Shown piece after piece: positions 50,661-57,901 of a DNA stretch of 64,000 nucleotides. Position numbers and translations under genes: made by a program. Under the pieces are notes generated by a model, which was given only the letters and a program-made list of their open reading frames with translations, ran no database searches and had not been told where the DNA came from. The DNA lies in assembly GCF_900188445.1 (NCBI RefSeq), contig NZ_FZOR01000027.1, positions 1 through 64,000 of the forward strand. The letters are read 5' to 3'. The stretch is from Actinomadura meyerae (lineage in GTDB: Bacteria; Actinomycetota; Actinomycetes; Streptosporangiales; Streptosporangiaceae). The number at the start of each line of letters is the position of its first letter. Positions within the stretch are counted from its first letter, which is position 1.

Positions 50661-52234
50661 TCAATGCCGCTTAGTTAGGCTGCGGGACCCAGGACCTTGA
50701 TGGCGGGTTCTTCCGAGTGATGGATGCAGGTATCTGCGGGTCGTTTGACTCGGTAGGACGTGTACCGCTGACGTTTGGTAACGCGTGGATAACTGCGTAG
50801 ACGCCGTGGCGGGTTCGGACGTTCGACTATTTCAGCGATGGTGTCGGCGGTCGCGCGGTCAAGGTGCGCCGGGGGAAAAATCCGCCGGGCCCCCTACCTG
50901 CCGGCGGACGATGCGAAGTGAGCGGATGAACGACAACCGGTCCGGATCCAATTCCGCTTGATCCGCGGCCTCGGCCATGAGCTGCCGGACGCCGTAGTAT
51001 GTCAGCAGCATCCCCCACAGCTCCTGCTCGACCATCTCTGGTGACTTCGAGCGCAACAACACCCCGGCGCCCTTCTGGTGCGTTTTCAGTTCGCCGATGG
51101 CCGTTTCGATCTCCCACCGCTCATGGTAGGCCGCGGCGAGTTCGGCCGCGGGCGCGTCCAGGGGGTCAAGGATGGTGGTGACGAGGGTGAACAGCTCATC
51201 CTCTCCCCGGTTGGTCACTTCATATTCCACGACCCGGACGTACAGGCCGGGAAGTTCCGTCAACTCCATAGTCCCGGCCGCCAAGCGCTTGGACGCGGCG
51301 GTGCGGGCCCTGCGGTTCGCCGAATACGACAGATAAGACCCATCAGGGAACCATTTGATGACCGGAAGCAGAACATTGACCTTGGCGCGCAGCAACGCCT
51401 CCGCCCCAGCATCCTTGATCCGTTGCAGATGTTCGTTGCTGTACATGCCCCGGTCACCGATGACCAGCATGTCCTCGCCCACGATCCCCGAGCCCAGCAG
51501 CCGGGTCGCCAGCGCGATCTCGGTATCATGCTGCGCACCGAACTCCGCTCCGACGATGGCGTGGGTGCCGCATTCGGCCAGCCCGACCACCAGCACTTTG
51601 GGGAACACGCCCTTCTCGGTCTTCTTCTTCCCCGCATACCCGAAACGCTCGGCGTTCGCGGCGCTGTCGGGCACCTCGATGTCAAAGCCATCAAGGGCCA
51701 TCAGCCGCCACCGCCCCAGCCACGCGCCCCGGGTCGACCGCCGGGCACAGGGAACCGCCACACGGAAGAACAGATCACGCATCACCTCGGCCCCAAGCCG
51801 CCGGCGGGCCTGGGTCAGCGCACCCGAGGTCGGCACCGCCCACTCGTCCCGCCAGATCCGCAACCCGCGCAGACCCTGCACCAGCTTCCGTATCACTTCC
51901 TCATACGCGTCCCCATGGAACAACGTCATCGCCATGACGAAATAGACCACAACACGCGCAGGCAGCAGCCGCACCCGCTTCTCCCGGCGCCCGGCAGCGG
52001 CGACCACCTCATCCACCAGCTCACGCGGCACCAAGCGCGTCAAAACCCCGATACCGATCTGGTCCACCAGCACACCAGCCGAACCCGAACCACGCGCAGC
52101 AGCCTCATCCATCGCCGCACGGTAGATCTGCCGCTAGTTCCACGTCCACGAAAACCCAAAAATGAACTAATCCACAAACCACCCTGTGGATATGTGAAGA
52201 AGCCGACGCGCCAGCCCTAACTAAGCGGCATTGA
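50661..52234 (-). mobile_element. IS4-family insertion sequence, complete
   Basis: 1574-bp element bounded by perfect 19-bp inverted repeats, TCAATGCCGCTTAGTTAGG (50661-50679) and its reverse complement (52216-52234), and flanked by the 8-bp duplication GTCAAGGG. It carries one transposase gene (50859-52112). About 180 bp at the left end are non-coding. Perfect ends, intact transposase and exact target duplication indicate recent insertion; it may still be mobile. Confidence 0.92.
50859..52112 (-). CDS. IS4-family DDE transposase
   Basis: 417 residues. N-terminal IS4 domain (PF13006-like; IGVLTRLVPRELVDEVVAAAGR ... VVVYFVMAMTLFHGDAY), then the DDE core: first Asp in RLMALDGFDIEVPDS, second in MLVIGDRGMYSNEHL, and the YREK-type signature YHERWEIETAIGELK carrying the catalytic Glu. 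A full-length, apparently functional enzyme for cut-and-paste transposition. Confidence 0.93.
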   Translation of the reverse strand: MDEAAARGSGSAGVLVDQIGIGVLTRLVPRELVDEVVAAAGRREKRVRLLPARVVVYFVMAMTLFHGDAYEEVIRKLVQGLRGLRIWRDEWAVPTSGALTQARRRLGAEVMRDLFFRVAVPCARRSTRGAWLGRWRLMALDGFDIEVPDSAANAERFGYAGKKKTEKGVFPKVLVVGLAECGTHAIVGAEFGAQHDTEIALATRLLGSGIVGEDMLVIGDRGMYSNEHLQRIKDAGAEALLRAKVNVLLPVIKWFPDGSYLSYSANRRARTAASKRLAAGTMELTELPGLYVRVVEYEVTNRGEDELFTLVTTILDPLDAPAAELAAAYHERWEIETAIGELKTHQKGAGVLLRSKSPEMVEQELWGMLLTYYGVRQLMAEAADQAELDPDRLSFIRSLRIVRRQVGGPADFSPGAP

Positions 52235-52242
52235 GTCAAGGG
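52235..52242. repeat. Right target-site duplication of the IS4 element
   Basis: GTCAAGGG follows the right inverted repeat directly and matches the copy at 50653-50660. It is followed at once by TGGGAC, the start of the first triloop hairpin. Confidence 0.85.
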
Positions 52243-52380
52243 TGGGACGGAGTCCCATCGCGAAGCGACGCCGAAGGCGCCCTTGACTTTGGAGGGGCGG
52301 CCCCGTACGCAGCGCCGCCCCCACCACGATTCCACGAACATGCCCGGCTCGAACCGGGCCAGGCGAACACCCGACCTCTC

Positions 52381-52416
52381 AGATACGACGATGTATCCAG
52401 ATACGATGATGTATCT
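52381..52416. promoter_or_regulatory. Tandem AGATAC-N6-GTATCT operators
   Basis: An 18-bp perfect palindrome, AGATACGATGATGTATCT (52399-52416), directly follows a near-identical copy (52381-52398, core GATAC-N6-GTATC). They end 8 bp before the TetR gene start, so binding would block its promoter. Strong candidate autoregulatory site. Confidence 0.75.
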
Positions 52417-52424
52417 TTCAAGCC

Positions 52425-53027
52425 ATGGCGAGACGAGAGACGCGGGCCGAGAGGCAGCAGCGCACACGCGCTGAGCTGGTGATATCGGCGGCGCGGTTGT
52501 TCGCGGAGCGCGGGGTGGCCGCCACCTCCGTCGAGGCGATCGCGGAGGAGGCCGGGTACAGCCGGGGCGCTTACCACAGCAACTTCGAGACAAGGGACGA
52601 GATCCTCAACGCCGTGGTCGAGCTCGTCGTCGGGAGTCTCGGTCCCGAACTCGCCGCCACACTGCGCGCCGAGGGCAGCGTGCTGGACCGGCTCACGTCG
52701 TACATCCGCACCTTCCTCACGTACTGCGCGCAGCAGCCAGTGGAGACGCGTGCCTTGATAGCGGTCGTCGCGCATCGGGCGGCAACGGCGGCGGGCTCCT
52801 ACGACGATCTCGTGGCGGCGTCCCTCTCCGACCTTGTGGCGCTGTTCGAGGAGGGCCAGAACAGCGAAGAACTGCGCCGCTTCGACCCCGTCATGATGGC
52901 CTCGATGCTCCGCCGCACCCTCGACAGCGAAGGTCTGCGGGTCGCACTCGGAACCCCGGTGTACGACGTCATCAACGAACTGACCGCGACTTTCAGCCTA
53001 GCAACGCGCTCCAATAAGAAAGCCTGA
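52425..53027 (+). CDS. TetR-family regulator
   Basis: 200 residues; the helix-turn-helix VAATSVEAIAEEAGYSRGAYHSNFETRDEILNAVV lies at about residues 32-66 after a basic N terminus (MARRETRAERQQRTRAEL). It is 3 bp upstream of a medium-chain oxidoreductase gene in the same direction, so both form an operon controlled from the tandem operators. Confidence 0.88.
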   Translation: MARRETRAERQQRTRAELVISAARLFAERGVAATSVEAIAEEAGYSRGAYHSNFETRDEILNAVVELVVGSLGPELAATLRAEGSVLDRLTSYIRTFLTYCAQQPVETRALIAVVAHRAATAAGSYDDLVAASLSDLVALFEEGQNSEELRRFDPVMMASMLRRTLDSEGLRVALGTPVYDVINELTATFSLATRSNKKA

Positions 53028-53030
53028 ATA

Positions 53031-54056
53031 ATGCCTGCCAAGACCTTCCGCCAAATCGTGCTCCGCGAACGTCCGAGTGCGGGCATCACCGCCGACACTT
53101 TCAGCGAGCAGACCCAGCCGATGCCTTCGCTTGAAGACGGCGAAGCATTGGTAGAGGTGACCTGGCTGGGAATCGACGCGACACAGCGGACATGGCTCAA
53201 CGCCGAGGCCACCTACACCTCACATGTGCAGATCGGCGATGTGATGCGCGGCAGCGGCGTCGGCCGCGTGGTCGCCTCCCGCAATCCGGCGCTTCCGGAA
53301 GGTCAGTGGGTCTACGGCGATCTGGGGTGGCGGGAGTACGTCGTGGCCCGCGACGGCGGACTGTTCGGCGTGAACCCCGTCCCGGACGGCATCGACCCCC
53401 GCCACATGCTCACCGTCTTCGGCGTGAGCGGGCTGACGGCATTCTTCGGCATGTCACGCGTGCTGGACGTCACGGACGGCGACACCGTGCTGGTCACCGG
53501 CGCGGCCGGAAGTGTGGGCTCGCTCGCCGGGCAGATCGCCCGGCTCCTCGGCGCCCGGGTCATCGGCACCGCCGGATCGCCCGAAAAGGTCGCCTGGGTG
53601 AAGGACGTCGCCGGGTTCGACGCGTGCGTCGAATACCGTGCCGACGACGTCCCGGCCGCTCTGCGCGCCTTCGCGCCCGACGGGTTCACCGCCGTCTTCG
53701 ACAACGTGGGCGGTGTTCTCCTGGAGAACGCACTCGACCGGCTGGCCGTCCATGCGCGCATCGCACTCTGCGGGTCGATCTCGTCGGGCTACACGGCCGC
53801 CGGCTATGGGGCGGGGCCGTCCAACTACATGCAGTTGGCCTTCCGGCGGGCTCGCATGGAGGGCTTCATCTTCTTCGACTACGTCTCCGAATTTCCCGAA
53901 GCGCTGTCCCGTCTCGCCGGCTGGGTCTCCGCTGGGAAGCTGCGCTGGGCCGAGGACGTCATCGACGGTCTGCACAACGCCCCCACCGCGCTGCAACGGC
54001 TCTTCGACGGCGGCAACCTCGGCAAGCAACTCGTCCAGGTGAGCGAACTCGCGTGA
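53031..54056 (+). CDS. NADP-dependent oxidoreductase (zinc-independent MDR, CurA/PTGR type)
   Basis: 341 residues. The N-terminal part (RQIVLRERPSAGI) and the Rossmann motif VLVTGAAGSVGSLAGQIARLLGARVIG identify a medium-chain NADP-dependent oxidoreductase of the leukotriene B4 dehydrogenase/curcumin reductase group; zinc ligands are missing. GSISSGYTAAGYGAGPSNYMQL is the family C-terminal block. It likely reduces enones; the upstream TetR may respond to them. Confidence 0.88.
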   Translation: MPAKTFRQIVLRERPSAGITADTFSEQTQPMPSLEDGEALVEVTWLGIDATQRTWLNAEATYTSHVQIGDVMRGSGVGRVVASRNPALPEGQWVYGDLGWREYVVARDGGLFGVNPVPDGIDPRHMLTVFGVSGLTAFFGMSRVLDVTDGDTVLVTGAAGSVGSLAGQIARLLGARVIGTAGSPEKVAWVKDVAGFDACVEYRADDVPAALRAFAPDGFTAVFDNVGGVLLENALDRLAVHARIALCGSISSGYTAAGYGAGPSNYMQLAFRRARMEGFIFFDYVSEFPEALSRLAGWVSAGKLRWAEDVIDGLHNAPTALQRLFDGGNLGKQLVQVSELA

Positions 54057-54075
54057 GGGCGAAGGGGACGGCCCC

Positions 54076-54834
54076 TCAGCCGAGCAGGTTCAGGTAGTCG
54101 TCGAGCCGGGCGGACGCTTTCAGCATCGCGCGGCCCCGAGCGGTCAGCTTCCGCTGCCAATCGTCCAGGGAACGGGACAGCGCATCGGTGCCGCCCGCGG
54201 TCCGGATCTGCTGGACCACGGCGGCGATGTGGTCCAGCAGGTATCCCCCGCGCCGAAGGAGATGGGCGAGTTCGGCATCGCGGACGTCGGTCGCGCGGAA
54301 GACGCGGTACCCGGTGGCCGGGTCGCGTTCGGGAGCGATGATCCCGGCGTCCTCCCAGTTGCGCAGGGTCGCCGCGGTGACGCCGAGCCGGTGGGCGAGA
54401 TCTCCGATGGTCCCGACGGCGACGGCGTCCGAGCGCACCGGACCAGCATCCGAGCGCACCGGACCGGCATCCAAGCGGACCGCACCGGCATCCAAGCGAA
54501 CGGGACCGGCGTCCGCCGTCAGGTGATCTACCGCCTGCCGCAGCGAGCCGAGGGTGTCGCGGTCGCGAAGGAGTTGGTGATGAGCGCGGTCGATCACGGT
54601 CAGGGCGTCGTCCAGCCGGTCGTCGTGGAGGGCCTTCATCACCTCACCGGCCGCCGCGTAGCCGACCGCCTGCACAAGGGAGAGGTAAGCGCGGAGAGCG
54701 GCGGCGTGCGCCTCGGTATAGATGCGGTATCCGCTGGCGGAACGCCGCGCGGGCGGGATGAACCCGTCCCGCTCGTAGTTGCGGACGGCCTGCGCCGAGA
54801 TGCCGTGCTCCCGCGCAAGATCGGACGGACGCAC
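54076..54834 (-). CDS. TioE-type regulator with two MerR helix-turn-helix domains
   Basis: 252 residues. The first MerR domain (MRPSDLAREHGISAQAVRNYERDGFIPPARRSASGYRIY) is at the N terminus and the second (GTIGDLAHRLGVTAATLRNWEDAGIIAPERDPATGYRVF) at about residues 140-180. They are joined by a 7-residue repeat linker (DAGPVRL/DAGPVRS type, four copies) encoded by 21-bp repeats. The dual-domain form matches the TioE group. GTG 54834. Divergent-side target unknown; the neighbouring efflux gene is a candidate. Confidence 0.85.
   Translation of the reverse strand: MRPSDLAREHGISAQAVRNYERDGFIPPARRSASGYRIYTEAHAAALRAYLSLVQAVGYAAAGEVMKALHDDRLDDALTVIDRAHHQLLRDRDTLGSLRQAVDHLTADAGPVRLDAGAVRLDAGPVRSDAGPVRSDAVAVGTIGDLAHRLGVTAATLRNWEDAGIIAPERDPATGYRVFRATDVRDAELAHLLRRGGYLLDHIAAVVQQIRTAGGTDALSRSLDDWQRKLTARGRAMLKASARLDDYLNLLG
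54425..54508. repeat. 21-bp minisatellite inside the TioE gene
   Basis: Four imperfect 21-bp units (for example GCATCCGAGCGCACCGGACC) are in frame and encode the DAGPVR-type linker between the two helix-turn-helix domains. Unit number may vary between strains, changing linker length. Confidence 0.8.
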
Positions 54835-54982
54835 TCAGATCACCCGTCCGGCGCTTCTCGCCACGGCTCTCCGTACATCAGGCCGAAGGTATCAACGCCA
54901 TTTCAGCCAGTCTCGAAGCTCCCCGACCCACCGCGAGACCATCCTCGTCGGTCGGCCGGGGAGCCACTGCGGCACAACTCAG

Positions 54983-56164
54983 CTATTTCGCCAGGACACG
55001 CCTGAAGGGCACGGCGAGAAGCAGGGCCGTCGCAACGAGGAGACCGCTCGCCCAGACGGGGCCGAGGTCAGCGAGGCGGGTGTCGAGCGTTGCGGCGGCG
55101 ACGAGCGGTCCCGCGACGGCTCCGACGTTGAGCGCCGCCGTCGCGTACGAACCGCCCATGGTCGGTGCCCCCGACGCCTCGTACAGGACGCGAGCGATCA
55201 ACGTGCTCCCAAGGGCGAACGAGAGCGCCCCCTGCGCGAACACCAGGCCGAGCAGCGCCACCGGGCTGGCGGCGAAGGCTCCCATGGCCAACCACCCCAG
55301 CAGCAGAAGCGGCCCGCTGATCCCGATGACGAGGCCGGGGTGCTTGTCGGACAGGCGTCCGGCGGCGCTGACCCCAACGAAAGAGCCGAGTCCGAACAGC
55401 ACCAGCACGGCGGACACCCAGATCTCCGCCAGCCCGGCCGTGCCGGTGACGATGGGCGCGAGGAAGGTGAAGGTCCCGAAGGTCGCGGCGTTCACCAGCG
55501 CACCGAGAACCATCACGAGGATCAGCCGCGGCCTCCGCAACTGCGCGAGCTCGACCTGCAGCGCGGGACCATCAGGCGCGCCGGGCTCGTCCCGCGCGCC
55601 CGACTCGTCCGATCGTCCGGCACGGGAAGGGAGCCCGCGGAGGACGCCGATGGCGGCGGGCAGGCACAGGACGGCGACCGCCCAGAAGGTGGCGCGCCAG
55701 CCGAGCAGCGTACCGAGGACGGCACCGCCGGGGACTCCGGCGATGGTGGCGGCCGTCGTGCCGGACAGGAGCACCGCCAGCGCGCGGCCCTTCCGGTCGT
55801 CCGGCACGAGCGCGGCGGCCGTCGCCAGCGCGACGGCGAGGAACCCGGCGTTCGCGAGCGCCGCGACGATCCGCGTCACGACCAGCACCGGGAAGCTGCC
55901 GGTCACGGCGCCGACGGCGTGCGCCGCGAGGAACAGGAGGATGAAGGCGAAGAGGGCCGACCGTCGCGGCCAGGTGCGTGCGGCCGCCGCCATCAGCGGC
56001 GCGCCCGCGACCATGCCGAGCGCGAAGGCCGAGGTCAGCAGGCCGGCGGTTCCGACGGGGACGCCGAGGTCGGCGGCGATGTCCGGCAGCAGGCCGGCGA
56101 GCATGAATTCCGAGGTGCCCATGGCGAAGACCGCCACGGCGAGCAGGTACAGCGGAAGAGGCAC
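54983..56164 (-). CDS. MFS exporter of the Cmx/CmlR chloramphenicol-efflux group
   Basis: 393 residues, twelve predicted membrane helices. The N terminus PLYLLAVAVFAMGTSEFMLA and GLLPDIAADLGVPVGTAGLLTSAFALGMVAGAP are close to Cmx/CmlR-type chloramphenicol exporters of actinobacteria; motif A-like WPRRSALF follows. A central loop rich in Asp/Glu/Pro (SRAGRSDESGARDEPGAPD) separates the halves. GTG 56164. A leader peptide and hairpin upstream suggest ribosome-mediated attenuation, known for this group. Drug specificity cannot be confirmed. Confidence 0.85.
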   Translation of the reverse strand: MPLPLYLLAVAVFAMGTSEFMLAGLLPDIAADLGVPVGTAGLLTSAFALGMVAGAPLMAAAARTWPRRSALFAFILLFLAAHAVGAVTGSFPVLVVTRIVAALANAGFLAVALATAAALVPDDRKGRALAVLLSGTTAATIAGVPGGAVLGTLLGWRATFWAVAVLCLPAAIGVLRGLPSRAGRSDESGARDEPGAPDGPALQVELAQLRRPRLILVMVLGALVNAATFGTFTFLAPIVTGTAGLAEIWVSAVLVLFGLGSFVGVSAAGRLSDKHPGLVIGISGPLLLLGWLAMGAFAASPVALLGLVFAQGALSFALGSTLIARVLYEASGAPTMGGSYATAALNVGAVAGPLVAAATLDTRLADLGPVWASGLLVATALLLAVPFRRVLAK

Positions 56165-56232
56165 CGCATGGCTCCGAGGTGAGCTGGGATCGGACGAGTC
56201 GTCTCGTCACCGCGCTCAGCCCGAGAACGGCC

Positions 56233-56253
56233 CCGGCCGCTCGCAGCGGCCGG
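56233..56253 (-). terminator. Hairpin in the leader of the efflux gene
   Basis: CCGGCCGCT and AGCGGCCGG pair perfectly over 9 bp around a 3-base loop. It lies 68 bp before the exporter start, the same distance as the trpS attenuator hairpin. A second stem, GGGGGCT (56280-56286)/AGCCCCC (56301-56307), lies inside the leader peptide, so alternative folding is possible. Confidence 0.55.
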
Positions 56254-56276
56254 CCGGGCCGGATGGCTTCGGTGGT

Positions 56277-56333
56277 TCAGGGGGCTGACGGGTGACCGAA
56301 AGCCCCCGTCTTGGATGCCTCGGGGCTCACCAT
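56277..56333 (-). CDS. Possible leader peptide of the efflux gene
   Basis: MVSPEASKTGAFGHPSAP, 18 codons from ATG 56333, with an in-frame ATG at 56345 giving four more residues. It precedes the hairpin at 56233-56253 and overlaps a competing stem. Ribosomes slowed by a translation inhibitor here could change folding and induce the pump. No strong ribosome binding site is seen, so the call is tentative. The rest of the 310-bp gap shows nothing further. Confidence 0.4.
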   Translation of the reverse strand: MVSPEASKTGAFGHPSAP

Positions 56334-56474
56334 GTCCCAGACCATACTCACCGGCGCCCAGCGATCGCACACCGATAATCCGCGCCCGCCCCAACCGACC
56401 CGGCGCCCCAGCCCAACCGAACCTGACCAGCCTGGACCGGCTGTTACGGTGATCACGAGGGGAGATGCCGGTAT

Positions 56475-57299
56475 ATGTCTGACACCTTCCGCATCGGGGG
56501 CGCCATCGAGGTGGGGCGGCTCGGGTTCGGGGCGATGCAGTTGCCGACCGGTCCGGCGCAGGTACGGGAGAACTCGCTGGCGGTGGCCCGGCGAGCGGTC
56601 GAGCTCGGCGTCACGCTGATCGACACCGCCTACATGTACGGCTGGGGCGCCAACGAGGAACTGCTCGTCGAGGCCCTCCACCCTTTCCCGGACGACGTGC
56701 TGGTCACGACGAAGGTCGGCGTCGTCCCGCCGGAGCCGCCGCGCGGCGACGCGGCGCTGTGCGGGCGGCCGGAAGTCCTCCGCGACCAGGTCGAGCGGGC
56801 TCTGCGCCGGCTGCGCACCGAGCGTCTGGATCTGCTCCAGCTGCACCGCGTCGACCCGGAGGTACCGCTCGCCGACCAGGTGGGGACGCTCCGCGACCTC
56901 CGGGACGAGGGCAAGATCGGCCACATCGGGCTGTCCGAGGTGACCGTCGCCGAACTCGACGAGGCGCGGCGGATCGTCGACATCGCGAGCGTGCAGAACC
57001 GCTACAACCTGCTCGACCGCGAGCATGACCCGGTGCTCGACGCCTGCACCGCCGCGGGTATCGCCTTCCTGCCGTGGCGGCCCGTCCTGCCCGCGACCAC
57101 GGCCGGCGAGGTCGCCGCCGTGGCCGCCGAGCTCGATGCGACCCCGGCCCAGGTGGCCCTGGCGTGGCTGCTCGCCCGTTCTCCCGTCGTCCTGCCCATC
57201 CCGGGGACGGCGTCGATCCGGCATCTGGAGGAGAACGTCGCCGCTGCCGATCTGCGGCTCACCGATCAGCAGCGAGCCCGTCTCGACGCCACCGCATAA
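56475..57299 (+). CDS. Aldo/keto reductase
   Basis: 274 residues with the complete catalytic tetrad: Asp50 and Tyr55 in LIDTAYMYG, Lys80 in VTTKVG and His124 in LLQLHRVD. The (beta/alpha)8 barrel ends with the NADPH-binding VVLPIPGTASIRHLEENV. It reduces aldehydes or ketones with NADPH. ATG 56475. A short tandem repeat begins at its stop codon. Confidence 0.9.
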   Translation: MSDTFRIGGAIEVGRLGFGAMQLPTGPAQVRENSLAVARRAVELGVTLIDTAYMYGWGANEELLVEALHPFPDDVLVTTKVGVVPPEPPRGDAALCGRPEVLRDQVERALRRLRTERLDLLQLHRVDPEVPLADQVGTLRDLRDEGKIGHIGLSEVTVAELDEARRIVDIASVQNRYNLLDREHDPVLDACTAAGIAFLPWRPVLPATTAGEVAAVAAELDATPAQVALAWLLARSPVVLPIPGTASIRHLEENVAAADLRLTDQQRARLDATA

Positions 57300-57360
57300 C
57301 AAGAGCCGCCCCGGACGGAACAAGAGCCGCCCCGTATGCAACAAGAGCCGTGCTGTACGT
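57298..57360. repeat. Three 21-bp direct repeats after the aldo/keto reductase gene
   Basis: AACAAGAGCCGCCCCGGACGG, AACAAGAGCCGCCCCGTATG (plus C) and AACAAGAGCCGTGCTGTACG (plus T) run head to tail from the stop codon of the preceding gene. The 3' parts diverge. They fill the gap before the convergent ohr gene. Confidence 0.8.
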
Positions 57361-57374
57361 AACCGACTCCGCGG

Positions 57375-57803
57375 TCAGAGCTGCTTGCCGTTGACCACGA
57401 GAGAAACGTCGATGTTGCCGCGCGTGGCGGACGAGTAAGGGCACGCCTGGTGAGCGGCCCGAGCCAGGCGGACGGCCTCGTCGGGGGTCAGCGACGGCAG
57501 TGAGATCCGCAGCTCGGCCCCCAGCTTGAAGCCACCGGAGCCGTTCGGGACCAGCGACACCGCCGCGTCGATCTCCGCGTCGCCCGCCGTGAAGCCGTCG
57601 CGCTGACCGAGCAGGTCGAGCGTCGTGCCGAAGCAGGCCGCGTAGCCGATCGCGAACAGCTGCTCGGGGTTGGCGCCCGCGCCCTCCCCGCCCATCTCGG
57701 CGGGCATCCGCAGGTCCAGGTCCAGGGCCCCGTCGGACGTGCGCCCGTGACCGTTCCGGCCTCCGGAGACGTGCGCCTCCGCCGTGTACGCCGCTTTCGC
57801 CAT
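57375..57803 (-). CDS. ohr: Organic hydroperoxide resistance protein (Ohr/OsmC family)
   Basis: 142 residues from ATG 57803, preceded by GGGAG. The two redox-active cysteines are Cys57 (IGYAACFG) and Cys121 (HQACPYSSATRGN), and the catalytic Arg and Glu are in SGGRNG (Arg16) and NPEQLFA (Glu47), the Ohr pattern. It reduces organic hydroperoxides with a dithiol donor. No OhrR regulator is adjacent. It is divergent from the LLM gene. Confidence 0.92.
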   Translation of the reverse strand: MAKAAYTAEAHVSGGRNGHGRTSDGALDLDLRMPAEMGGEGAGANPEQLFAIGYAACFGTTLDLLGQRDGFTAGDAEIDAAVSLVPNGSGGFKLGAELRISLPSLTPDEAVRLARAAHQACPYSSATRGNIDVSLVVNGKQL

Positions 57804-57848
57804 CGCAACTCCCTCTCTCATCCTCAACTACCGGTATCAGAATCTTGC

Positions 57849-57866
57849 ACTTCAAAAATAAGAAGT
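57849..57866. promoter_or_regulatory. ACTTC-N8-GAAGT dyad between ohr and LLM genes
   Basis: A 5-bp inverted repeat with an AT-rich 8-base spacer, extending partly to TTG/CAA on either side, lies 36 bp before the LLM start and 46 bp before ohr. It is a candidate operator of the HxlR regulator encoded at the end of the LLM operon. Confidence 0.45.
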
Positions 57867-57901
57867 CAATAGTTAAGGTCGTGCACCGACGAGGAGGCGA
57901 G

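Larger units (their letters stand above)
50573..52325. repeat. Nested branched palindrome, split by an insertion sequence
   Basis: With the IS and one target copy removed, 171 bp remain. Outer arms GGTGGGGGCGGCGC (50573-50586) and GCGCCGCCCCCACC (52312-52325) pair perfectly. Inside, GCTGC (50623-50627)/GCAGC (52309-52313) and GGGGCCGC (50633-50640)/GCGGCCCC (52297-52304) pair, then the 15-bp arms CTCCAAAGTCAAGGG (50646-50660)/CCCTTGACTTTGGAG (52280-52294). The 37-base centre consists of three abutting hairpins with GNA triloops, TGGGAC-GGA-GTCCCA, TCGC-GAA-GCGA and CGCC-GAA-GGCG. A further GGA-triloop hairpin lies in the left arm (50597-50615). Confidence 0.85.

Noticed and set aside
50448..50700. 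Plus-strand ORF in the AT-rich gap
   Set aside because: It lacks a binding site and runs through the palindrome arm and into the IS end; its openness is explained by low GC.
52340..52366. A CCCGGCTCGAACCGGG palindrome resembling a tRNA T-arm
   Set aside because: No acceptor stem, anticodon arm or D-arm can be formed around it on either strand; it is a simple short palindrome.
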